A stretch of DNA of 12,677 nucleotides from DASQDN01 sp035630195. Its GTDB lineage: Bacteria > Acidobacteriota > Terriglobia > Bryobacterales > Bryobacteraceae. This document shows, piece after piece, positions 1 through 6,495 of this stretch. The translations under genes were made by a program, and so were the position numbers. Location of the stretch: NCBI GenBank assembly GCA_035630195.1, contig DASQLD010000240.1:1-12677 (forward strand), written 5' to 3'. Each line of letters opens with the position of its first letter. Position 1 is the first letter of the stretch. Below the pieces are notes generated by a model. The model searched no databases. It worked only from the letters and a program-made list of their open reading frames with translations, and had not been told where the DNA came from.

Positions 1-965
1 ATTCGAAGGCCCACCGGCATCTCCACCACATAGAAAAGATGATAGGTGAGTCGACGCTACCAGACGTGGTTAAGGCGAACGCGAGCGCCGTGTTCCGGCG
101 TCTGGCTTTGTCCGAGTCGAAGATGCACGCAACCACCATCGAGAAAGTACACTTCCACGAAGTCGGTGCGGTGGATTCGATTTGCGACATCGTCGGAGCG
201 TGTTTCTGTCTCGACAATCTTGGTGTCGAAGCGATTCACTGCAGCGCCATCAATGTCGGCAGCGGAACGGTGCGGACCGAGCATGGAATTCTTCCGGTAC
301 CAGCGCCGGCCACCGCGGATCTACTCATCGGCAAACCTCTGTATTCGCGCGGCCCTGAGGTCGAGCTAACGACGCCCACCGGCGCCGCAATCGTCAGCAC
401 GCTCGCGGGAGGATTCGGACCGATGCCGCCGATGTCCATCGTCTCGGCCGGATATGGAGCCGGCGACAAAGATTTCCCCGAGCACGCAAACGTCGTTCGC
501 GTGCTGATCGGCAACACGACGGGAGCGTCTGAATCGACCACAGTTGTGGTGATGGAAACGAATATCGACGACTCGACGCCCGAACTTCTTGGCTATGCAA
601 TGGAGAAACTCCTCGAGGCTGGAGCGCTCGATGTCTCCTTCACGCCCATTCAGATGAAGAAGAATCGCCCCGGTTCGAAGCTGACCATCGTCGCCGATCC
701 TGATAAACGGGAGGCACTCGCCGAGATCGTCCTGCGTGAAACCTCTAGTCTTGGGGTGCGGATGTACAACGCGGAAAGACGCGTGCAGAGCAGACGAATC
801 GTTCACGTTACGACACCGTATGGTCCAGTGCGCGTCAAGATTGCGCAGTCGGGCGCAGCGGCTCCGGAATTCGAGGATTGCCGTCAACTCGCCGCCAGCA
901 ACAACGTTCCCTTGAAACAGGTGATGACAGAAGCGACGCTGGCTTATCTCCGAGACGCAAAATGA
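1..965 (+). CDS. larC: LarC, nickel-pincer cofactor (NPN) cyclometallase, 5' end missing
   Basis: LarC is the CTP-dependent enzyme that inserts nickel into the pyridinium dithiocarboxylate precursor, the last step in making the nickel-pincer cofactor of lactate racemase and related enzymes (family knowledge, formerly DUF111). The reading frame is open to the left edge (first whole codon at 3), so position 39 is an internal Met. The residues before it (HRHLHHIEKM) continue the family sequence. Visible family blocks are KVHFHEVGAVDS, a Gly/Pro-rich stretch around EHGILPVPAPAT, ELTTPTGAAI, and in the C-terminal half ETNIDDSTPELLGY and MKKNRPGSKL. About 320 residues are present out of roughly 390-420 usual. 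The N-terminal and C-terminal parts (LarC1 and LarC2) lie in one frame, with no programmed frameshift in the visible part. The stop overlaps the metG start (ATGA). larB and larE are not in the window. Confidence 0.95.
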   Translation, partial: SKAHRHLHHIEKMIGESTLPDVVKANASAVFRRLALSESKMHATTIEKVHFHEVGAVDSICDIVGACFCLDNLGVEAIHCSAINVGSGTVRTEHGILPVPAPATADLLIGKPLYSRGPEVELTTPTGAAIVSTLAGGFGPMPPMSIVSAGYGAGDKDFPEHANVVRVLIGNTTGASESTTVVVMETNIDDSTPELLGYAMEKLLEAGALDVSFTPIQMKKNRPGSKLTIVADPDKREALAEIVLRETSSLGVRMYNAERRVQSRRIVHVTTPYGPVRVKIAQSGAAAPEFEDCRQLAASNNVPLKQVMTEATLAYLRDAK

Positions 966-2899
966 AATATTACATAACCACCCCCATCTATTACGTCAAT
1001 GCCGCGCCGCACATCGGCCACTCGTACACGACGATCGCCGCGGACGCGATCAAGCGCATCAAGCGGATGGAGGGGTTTGAAGCGTATCTCACGACGGGCA
1101 CGGACGAACACGGCCAGAAAATAGAGCGCGCCTCCAAAGCTTCCGGACAGTCGCCGGAGCAATTCACGGATGTCATTTCGTCCGAGTTCCGCAACCAGTG
1201 GAAGGCTCTCGATTTGGGGATCGATTTCTTCCAGCGCACGACCAGTCCGCAACACGCCAGGGTTGTTCAGGATTTGTTCCAGCGATGTCTCGACAACGGC
1301 TACATCGAGAAGGGCTCCTACACCGGTCAGTACTGCGTCTTCGATGAACTGTATGTCAACGAAGCAAAGCCGGGCGATCCCTGTCCCGATTGCGGCCGGC
1401 CAACCGAGACAGTTACCGAGGAAAACTATTTCTTCAAACTCTCTGCCTTTCAAGAGAAACTGTTGAAGCTTTACGAAGACAATCCTGAGTTCATTCTGCC
1501 GGAGACACGCCGCAATGAAGTGCTCGCGTTCGTTCGTCAGGGATTGAGCGATCTATCCATCAGCCGGACCACCATCAAGTGGGGAATCCCGCTACCGGTC
1601 GAAGGCAACCACGTTTTTTACGTCTGGTTCGATGCGCTTGCCACTTATAAGAGTGCCGTCGAAGAAGAAGATCTGTGGCCCGCTGACCTGCATCTCATAG
1701 GCAAGGAGATCATTCGCTTCCACGCCATTTTTTGGCCGGCCTTCTTAATGGCCGCCGATTATTCGCTTCCCAAGCGCATCTTCGCGCACGGGTTCTGGAT
1801 GTTCGAGAACGACAAGATGAGCAAATCGCGCGGCAACATCGTGCGCGCGAACCCCATCGTCGATGTGATGGGAATCGATGCGCTGCGGTACTTCCTGTTG
1901 CGTGAAGTCACATTCGGCAAGGACGGATCGTTCAGTTACGATGCGCTCGTAGGTCGCTATAACGCTGATCTGGCGAATGGTCTCGGCAATCTCGTCAGCC
2001 GCACGTTGACGATGATCAATCAATACCGCGACGGCTACATTCCGTCGAAAGTGGAAGTCAGCCTTAGCGACACGATTCGCAAGGTCCAGCAATCGTACGA
2101 CGAGTTTGACTTCTCGCGTGGCTTGGAAGAAATCTGGTCAGCCATTTCCTGGCTAGATGGATACATCGTTCAGCAGCAGCCGTGGAAGTTGGCTAAGAGC
2201 CAGGATGAGGGGGCGCACGAAAAACTCGACGCTGTTCTTTATACGGCGGCTGAATACATCCGCGTCATCACAGCCTTAGTGTCGCCGATGCTTCCCGCAA
2301 CGGCAATCAAGATCTGGCGCATGCTCGGGATGCCTTACCCAATTGAGGACGCACGCTTCATCGATCTTGCGGAACAGTCGCTGCCTCCGGGCCAAAAGGT
2401 GGAGCCAGTCGCCGCTCTATTCCCGCGCATCGAGGCTAAGCAGGCAATCGAGAAGATGCAGGAACTCGAAGTGGCTGAGACGCGGCGTCAGGCAGCGCTC
2501 TTCGGCAAGACAATTCCGGCGAACGAAGAACCAGCGGCGGCCGCGCCTGTTAACGTCGCGCCTCTCGATCCGGAGATCAGCATTGACGATTTCGCCAAGG
2601 TCGATCTGCGCGTCGGCTTAGTAAAATCGGCCGAGCCGGTCAAAGGCGCCGACAAGCTTCTGCACTTGAAAGTTGACATAGGCGAAGCTGAGCCTCGAAC
2701 CATAGTGGCCGGCATCGCGAAAGCTTATGCGCCGGAGCAATTGATCGGGCGCAAAGTGGTCATCGTCGCGAATCTTGCGCCTCGTAAGCTCCGAGGCATC
2801 GAATCGCGCGGAATGATTGTCGCTGCATCCCTACCGGAAGGGGCACCGGTGCTTGCAGGATTCCATGAGGATATACAACCGGGCGCTCGTTTGAAGTGA
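962..2899 (+). CDS. metG: Methionyl-tRNA synthetase with C-terminal tRNA-binding domain
   Basis: This class I aminoacyl-tRNA synthetase charges tRNA-Met with methionine in the cytoplasm. The 645-residue protein has the nucleotide-binding HIGH motif at residues 17-20 (APHIGHSYTT), KMSKS at 285-289, a helical anticodon-binding region at about 370-500, and a Trbp111/EMAP-like tRNA-binding domain at about 540-645 (DFAKVDLRVG, then VVIVANLAPRKLRGIESRGM). A one-knuckle zinc-site insertion is recognisable, but its ligand set reads C125, D128, C141, C144, so the second cysteine of the first pair is Asp. The start is ATG 962, which gives the family N-terminus MKYYITTPIYYVN and overlaps the larC stop by 4 nt. 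A 28-residue in-frame upstream extension would lie inside larC and is not family sequence. The stop overlaps the tatD start as GTGA. Confidence 0.98.
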   Translation: MKYYITTPIYYVNAAPHIGHSYTTIAADAIKRIKRMEGFEAYLTTGTDEHGQKIERASKASGQSPEQFTDVISSEFRNQWKALDLGIDFFQRTTSPQHARVVQDLFQRCLDNGYIEKGSYTGQYCVFDELYVNEAKPGDPCPDCGRPTETVTEENYFFKLSAFQEKLLKLYEDNPEFILPETRRNEVLAFVRQGLSDLSISRTTIKWGIPLPVEGNHVFYVWFDALATYKSAVEEEDLWPADLHLIGKEIIRFHAIFWPAFLMAADYSLPKRIFAHGFWMFENDKMSKSRGNIVRANPIVDVMGIDALRYFLLREVTFGKDGSFSYDALVGRYNADLANGLGNLVSRTLTMINQYRDGYIPSKVEVSLSDTIRKVQQSYDEFDFSRGLEEIWSAISWLDGYIVQQQPWKLAKSQDEGAHEKLDAVLYTAAEYIRVITALVSPMLPATAIKIWRMLGMPYPIEDARFIDLAEQSLPPGQKVEPVAALFPRIEAKQAIEKMQELEVAETRRQAALFGKTIPANEEPAAAAPVNVAPLDPEISIDDFAKVDLRVGLVKSAEPVKGADKLLHLKVDIGEAEPRTIVAGIAKAYAPEQLIGRKVVIVANLAPRKLRGIESRGMIVAASLPEGAPVLAGFHEDIQPGARLK

Positions 2900-3672
2900 C
2901 GCTCATCGATTCGCACACGCATCTTGACGATCGCCGGTTTGGCGACGATTGCGACATGGTGGTCCAGCGAGCCATCGATGCGGGCGTCAGCCGAATGCTT
3001 TCCATCGGTACTGGCGAAGGTCCGCCGGACCTCGAAGCGGCGATTCGCATGGCCGATCGTTACGAACCGGTATACGCGAGCGTCGGCTTGCACCCCGAGC
3101 ATGCGCCAAAGGTCACGCAACAGAATCTCGATCACTTAACCGAACTTCTGTCTCATCGCAAAGTGCTTCTGGTTGGTGAGATCGGCCTCGATTATTACTG
3201 GAAGCCGTACGACGCGAAGCTGCAAGCCGAAGTCTTCGTCAATCAGATGAATATCGCGGCGGCAGCTGGTAAACCGATCAGCATCCACACCCGAGACGCG
3301 TGGGACGATACGATCGATCTGCTGCGAACTCACTGGGCTCGGACCGGCTTGCCCTGCATCATGCATTGCTTTACCGGAAATCCCGAGCAGGCAAAACAAG
3401 CGCTCGATCTTGGCTTTCATCTGAGCTTCTCGGGCGTCGTCACCTACCCGAAAGCGGTCGAAGCACACGAGTCCGCTAAGTTCGCGCCGCTCGATCGCAT
3501 TCTGGTGGAAACGGATGCACCTTATCTTGCCCCCGTCCCTTTTAGAGGCAAGCGCAACGAACCTTCCTACGTGCTGCATACCGCATCGCGAGTCGCAGAG
3601 TTAAAAGGGATCGATCCCGAACATTTGGGGCACGCCGTGACGGAGAATTTTGAGAAGCTGGTACGTTTATGA
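2896..3672 (+). CDS. tatD: TatD-family metal-dependent hydrolase/DNase
   Basis: TatD proteins are TIM-barrel metalloenzymes of the amidohydrolase type. Characterised members are Mg-dependent 3'-5' exonucleases linked to DNA repair, and the true substrate of many homologues is unsettled. The 258-residue protein has the full set of likely metal ligands: HxH at H7/H9 (IDSHTHLDD), E95 (GEIGLDYYW), H131 (SIHTRDAWDD), H157 (IMHCFTGNP) and D207 (ETDAPYLAP). Length is typical of the YcfH/TatD group. The start is GTG 2896, sharing four bases with the metG stop, and the stop shares ATGA with the next gene. A metG-tatD (ycfH) pairing is common in bacteria, which supports the assignment. The biological role in this organism is inferred only. 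Confidence 0.95.
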   Translation: MTLIDSHTHLDDRRFGDDCDMVVQRAIDAGVSRMLSIGTGEGPPDLEAAIRMADRYEPVYASVGLHPEHAPKVTQQNLDHLTELLSHRKVLLVGEIGLDYYWKPYDAKLQAEVFVNQMNIAAAAGKPISIHTRDAWDDTIDLLRTHWARTGLPCIMHCFTGNPEQAKQALDLGFHLSFSGVVTYPKAVEAHESAKFAPLDRILVETDAPYLAPVPFRGKRNEPSYVLHTASRVAELKGIDPEHLGHAVTENFEKLVRL

Positions 3673-5426
3673 GCGCACTCTCAAAAGCGTTGAGGGACGC
3701 AGTGATCCGGCGGCTGGCCGGCCCCCAGACTTACCAGCGTGGATTGGACTATTTCCGGCAAGGGCATGTTGAGTCGCTTGAAGAGAGTGGCGGCGACCTA
3801 CGTGCCGTTGTGCGTGGCGCCGCGAACTACATAGTTACTCTCACCTCGGACGACGACGTGCTCGACTACTCGTGCGGTTGTCCTATGGGCGCCGATTCTG
3901 AGTTTTGTAAACATTGCGTAGCAGCGGGCCTGGCTTGGCTGGAATCTAAGAATGAGCACAAGAAGCCGAAAAAATCGGCCAAGACCAGGAAACTTACTCT
4001 CGCCGACGCAGGCAAGGTGCTTCGGGAAGAAGATAAAGAGGCGCTAGTGGCGCAGGTGCTCGCGTGGGCCAAAGGGAACCCCAAGTTACGCGAACAAATA
4101 GTTCTATTCGCCGCACGCCGTTCCGGAGCAGAGGCAAGCATTGCCACTGTCGAGCATGCGTTTCAAAAAGCTGTTCGGGTACGTGGTTTCCTGCATTATC
4201 GCGAAGCTCGATCGTGGGCTCGCAACGTAGACCGCGCGATCGATGCAATCGATCAGTTGTTCCAGGATGGCCATTCTGCGGCGGTCATCGGCTTGTGCGA
4301 ATCGGCGCTCCGTTCCTTGGTAGAGACCGCTGAGCATATGGATGATTCCGACGGTTACTTTAGTGATCTGAGAGACCGCTTGGAGGGCATTCACTTCAAC
4401 GCATGTAACGAAGCCAGGCCGGATCCGGTGGAGTTGGCGAACCGCCTTTTCCAATGGCAGATGAATGGCAGCTTCGACGTCTTTTACGACGCGGCCTCAA
4501 ACTATGCCGAGATTCTTGGATCACGAGGGATAGCTGCTTACCGCGAACTCGCCGAAGCCGAGTGGGAAAAAGTGCCCGCACGGACCACGGGCGATCGATA
4601 TTCCGGTTCCTCCTCACACTCCAGCATCCGGCACATTATGGAATCGTTGGCCAAGGCTTCCGGCGACCTTGAGCAGCTTATTTCGATCAAGTCCCGCGAT
4701 CTATCGAGCCCTTACGACTACTTGCAGATCGCGGAACTTTACCGCGACGCCCGCCACTACGATCAGGCTCTTTCGTGGATTCAGAAAGGACTCCAGGCCT
4801 TTCCGAAACAACCGGATAACAGACTCCTTGAGTTTGCTGCGAACGAGTATCACCGTCGCGGATCCCACGATGACGCAATGAAGCTGATGTGGTCCACTTT
4901 TACTTCACAGCCGACCGTAGATCGCTATCTCAGGCTCGAACTCCACGCGAAAAAGGCCGGCTCCTGGGCCGAATGGAGAGAGCGCGCGCTGACCGAGATA
5001 CGGCGCCGGATCACTGAATCCAAGCAGCGCTCGCAAGGCCGCGGAACTGGAAATTGGATATATGAGCTAGACCATTCGCAGCTTGTGGAGATTTATCTCT
5101 ATGAGGAGAACTCTCAGCAAGCGTGGAATGAGGCCAAGGCGGGTGGATGCGTGGATCATTTGTGGCTCAGGCTCGCCGATGCGCGTATGGAGAAGCATCC
5201 CAAAGATGCCGCCCCGATCTACTTAAAATACGCCGAGAATGCCATTAGTACTTCACGATATGAAGGGGCTTTTGAACTGCTGCTGAAGGCTTCAGACGCA
5301 ATGAAGCGGTCAAACCAGACTCCCGAATTCGCAACCCTATTACAGTCGCTATGCGTGAAGTTCAAGGCCAAACGAAACTTCATAGCACTGGTCAACCAGA
5401 ATAGGCATTCGTTGCACCTGACTTAG
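3669..5426 (+). CDS. SWIM zinc-finger protein with a long helical repeat region
   Basis: The 585-residue protein carries a SWIM zinc finger near its N-terminus: C69-G-C71, then C80-K-H82, matching CxCx(n)CxH. It is preceded by the usual lead-in region (QTYQRGLDYFRQGHV, then a beta-rich stretch ending YIVTLTSDDDVLDYSCGC). SWIM domains bind nucleic acid or protein partners (family knowledge). A Lys-rich linker (about 92-107) joins it to a long, mainly alpha-helical region. Around residues 350-430 this looks like TPR-type repeats (YLQIAELYRDARHYDQALSWIQKGLQAF), probably a protein-binding scaffold. The layout resembles SWIM proteins annotated with DUF6880, but I cannot confirm that domain. No signal peptide or membrane segment is visible, so it is probably cytoplasmic. 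It is last in the operon, its start overlaps tatD by ATGA, and its stop overlaps the convergent HIT gene. Molecular function is unknown. Confidence 0.92.
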   Translation: MSALSKALRDAVIRRLAGPQTYQRGLDYFRQGHVESLEESGGDLRAVVRGAANYIVTLTSDDDVLDYSCGCPMGADSEFCKHCVAAGLAWLESKNEHKKPKKSAKTRKLTLADAGKVLREEDKEALVAQVLAWAKGNPKLREQIVLFAARRSGAEASIATVEHAFQKAVRVRGFLHYREARSWARNVDRAIDAIDQLFQDGHSAAVIGLCESALRSLVETAEHMDDSDGYFSDLRDRLEGIHFNACNEARPDPVELANRLFQWQMNGSFDVFYDAASNYAEILGSRGIAAYRELAEAEWEKVPARTTGDRYSGSSSHSSIRHIMESLAKASGDLEQLISIKSRDLSSPYDYLQIAELYRDARHYDQALSWIQKGLQAFPKQPDNRLLEFAANEYHRRGSHDDAMKLMWSTFTSQPTVDRYLRLELHAKKAGSWAEWRERALTEIRRRITESKQRSQGRGTGNWIYELDHSQLVEIYLYEENSQQAWNEAKAGGCVDHLWLRLADARMEKHPKDAAPIYLKYAENAISTSRYEGAFELLLKASDAMKRSNQTPEFATLLQSLCVKFKAKRNFIALVNQNRHSLHLT

Positions 5427-5965
5427 CGCATCAGCACAGTCTCGGTCGTCTGCTCGCCGATGTGGACATGAAGCTTGTCTCCGGCTCCGTGAATCCAGAG
5501 TCCTTCGCCGGGCGCTACCGGAATCTGCGAAGGCTTGGACACTACGACGAACCGGTCGTTCTCGACATGCTTCATCATCTTGCCAATGTGAATGTGGGCA
5601 TGGCACTGGGTTCGTACTTTCTCGCCGTTGTAGGCAATACCCCAATCGTCTCCCCACATCGATTTCGACTTCTCGATCGCGGCTGTAAAGAGCGCAGTGC
5701 GGGCGGCCTGAGGCATTTCATGCAGATGATGAAGGCCATCGAAATGCGCGCGCGGCAAAGCCAGCCAGCGATTTGGCTTCCGTGGATTGATGTCTTTAAG
5801 AAAGAAGATAGCTTCCCCGGTAGGCCGTATCTCCGCTTCACGGCAGAGACTGCATTGCCGCGCTTTCATCGACTCAGCCTGGTCCGGTGAACAGATGCAT
5901 TCGGTGGCTGCCATCGTGGCTATCCCATGAAGAAGAACAAGACCCACTAAGACGAAGCCACGCAT
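5423..5965 (-). CDS. Secreted HIT-domain (histidine triad) protein
   Basis: HIT proteins are nucleotide hydrolases or transferases that use a histidine triad. Here the triad reads CHAHIHIGK (H122, H124 and H126, counted from the start used here), preceded by ALPRAHFDGLHHL, which fits the upstream HIT core. The protein begins with a short basic residue pair and a hydrophobic run ending near ATMAA, a plausible Sec signal peptide, so the enzyme would act outside the cytoplasm. The mature N-terminus has C-x-C and C-x2-C pairs that may bind zinc, as in some HIT proteins. The C-terminus has a second His-Val-His (KLHVHIG). I place the start at ATG 5965 (180 residues). ATG 5974 would add three residues, but it lies inside a perfect TATAAT, and neither start has a Shine-Dalgarno sequence. 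The stop overlaps the SWIM gene stop by 4 nt. Substrate is unknown; a CDP-diacylglycerol pyrophosphatase-like role is only a possibility. Confidence 0.88.
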   Translation of the reverse strand: MRGFVLVGLVLLHGIATMAATECICSPDQAESMKARQCSLCREAEIRPTGEAIFFLKDINPRKPNRWLALPRAHFDGLHHLHEMPQAARTALFTAAIEKSKSMWGDDWGIAYNGEKVRTQCHAHIHIGKMMKHVENDRFVVVSKPSQIPVAPGEGLWIHGAGDKLHVHIGEQTTETVLMR

Positions 5966-5972
5966 CGCCGAC

Positions 5973-5978
5973 ATTATA
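5973..5978 (-). promoter_or_regulatory. Candidate -10 box for the HIT gene (leaderless type)
   Basis: Reading the minus strand, positions 5978-5973 spell a perfect TATAAT. Seven nucleotides separate it from ATG 5965, which is where transcription would be expected to begin. There is no convincing -35 at 16-18 nt. A leaderless mRNA is inferred. Confidence 0.45.
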
Positions 5979-6000
5979 CTTGGTAGTTGTCCGATTTCCC
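5975..6000. repeat. Direct-repeat copy 1 of a 26-nt element (partner at 6470-6495)
   Basis: These 26 bases match 6470-6495 at 22 positions on the same strand. Both begin TATACTTG and share GTTGTCCG and TTCCC. Copy 2 covers the start of the glycosyltransferase gene; copy 1 covers the upstream side of the minus-strand HIT gene. Here copy 1 is followed by only a short open frame (TTG 5987 to a TAA about 31 codons later) that resembles no protein. It may be a shared promoter-type signal, an old partial duplication, or chance. Confidence 0.35.
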
Positions 6001-6034
6001 GCTCGGATGGGTTCGTTGCTGCGGCTGGCTCGCA

Positions 6035-6052
6035 AGCGGCGTTCCCGCCGCT
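6035..6052 (-). terminator. GC-rich hairpin just downstream of the 84-residue protein gene
   Basis: A perfect 7-bp stem (AGCGGCG / CGCCGCT) closes a 4-nt loop. It begins 4 nt past the stop of the minus-strand gene ending at 6057. On that strand no run of T follows, so it is not a classical intrinsic terminator. It may still end or protect the transcript. Confidence 0.4.
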
Positions 6053-6056
6053 ACGG

Positions 6057-6311
6057 TCACTTCACTTTTTCTTCAAGGTGTTTAAGTCGCGCGTCGATGA
6101 TCTCTTCGACACGGCGGAGTTCGGCGCGCCAAAGATCGCGCATGTCATCGAAGCGCTGATTTACGGCGGCAAAGCCGATATCCATTCGGGCACTAAGTTC
6201 AGTACGGACGCCATCGACCTTGGCGTTGATGTAGGCCATAAGAATGACGATCAAGACCGCGTTGAAGGCCATGGGAATGCCGACGGCTAGATAGAGCTGC
6301 TCATTGGTCAC
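6057..6311 (-). CDS. Small membrane-anchored coiled-coil protein, 84 residues
   Basis: This is an uncharacterised small protein. It has one membrane segment at about residues 6-28 (LYLAVGIPMAFNAVLIVILMAY), then a charged, helical tail at about 30-84 with heptad-like spacing (ending LRRVEEIIDARLKHLEE), probably a coiled coil on one side of the membrane. I choose GTG 6311 as the start because GGGGAGAAGAG lies just before it, with GGAG at 6320-6323 and 8 nt of spacing. An in-frame ATG at 6413 would add 34 residues rich in Pro and Arg that look untranslated. Similar short proteins with a membrane helix and an R-x2-E coiled coil are, to my recollection, frequent in Acidobacteriota and often multicopy. 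It is divergent from the glycosyltransferase gene. Function is unknown. Confidence 0.8.
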   Translation of the reverse strand: MTNEQLYLAVGIPMAFNAVLIVILMAYINAKVDGVRTELSARMDIGFAAVNQRFDDMRDLWRAELRRVEEIIDARLKHLEEKVK

Positions 6312-6319
6312 AGTCTCTT

Positions 6320-6325
6320 CTCCCC
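6320..6325 (-). promoter_or_regulatory. Ribosome binding site deciding the GTG 6311 start
   Basis: On the minus strand positions 6325-6320 read GGGGAG, 8 nt before GTG 6311. This is the only strong Shine-Dalgarno sequence near the gene and fixes its start. Confidence 0.75.
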
Positions 6326-6469
6326 GGCTGATGTTGCTGCGTGCATGTGGCTCCTTCGGCAAAAGGGGCGGCGCGAATTGCCTGCCGCGTCCACTATTCT
6401 CGTACAACTTCATTGAGCGAACTCGATTTCGTGAGCGCCATGGTTCCGTGCCGTCATCGGGGAGGTCGG

Positions 6470-6475
6470 TATACT
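6470..6475 (+). promoter_or_regulatory. Candidate -10 box for the glycosyltransferase gene (leaderless type)
   Basis: TATACT lies 6 nt before the TTG start at 6482. A GGAGGT at 6461-6466 is 15 nt from that TTG, too far for normal ribosome binding. No good -35 hexamer is visible 16-18 nt upstream. The 6312-6481 gap must hold the promoters of both divergent genes. Confidence 0.4.
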
Positions 6476-6495
6476 TGATGGTTGTCCGCCTTCCC
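6470..6495. repeat. Direct-repeat copy 2 of a 26-nt element (partner at 5975-6000)
   Basis: This copy matches 5975-6000 at 22 of 26 positions. It spans the TATACT box and the first codons (TTG 6482 onward) of the glycosyltransferase gene. Confidence 0.35.

Noticed and set aside
366..887. 173-codon open frame on the minus strand opposite larC
   Set aside because: Antisense shadow of a strongly conserved gene; the Arg/His-rich composition is typical of out-of-frame GC-rich sequence.
878..961. 28-codon upstream extension of metG from ATG 878
   Set aside because: It lies within larC in another frame, reads as low-complexity Arg/Gln/Ser sequence, and the family N-terminus begins at ATG 962.
944..1453. 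169-codon open frame opposite metG
   Set aside because: Lies entirely against the conserved metG catalytic region, with no recognisable motif.
3136..3579. 147-codon open frame opposite tatD
   Set aside because: The plus strand here encodes all the TatD metal ligands; the antisense frame shows nothing recognisable.
5462..5890. 142-codon plus-strand frame opposite the HIT gene
   Set aside because: The minus-strand protein has an intact HIT motif and signal peptide; the plus-strand frame has neither a ribosome binding site nor a motif.
5987..6081. Possible short gene starting at TTG 5987 after repeat copy 1
   Set aside because: About 31 codons with no ribosome binding site; the product looks random, and the frame runs through the hairpin and into the end of the minus-strand gene.
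6312..6413. 34-residue N-terminal extension of the small coiled-coil protein from ATG 6413
   Set aside because: The extension is Pro/Arg-rich and covers the ribosome binding site of GTG 6311, which has ideal spacing.
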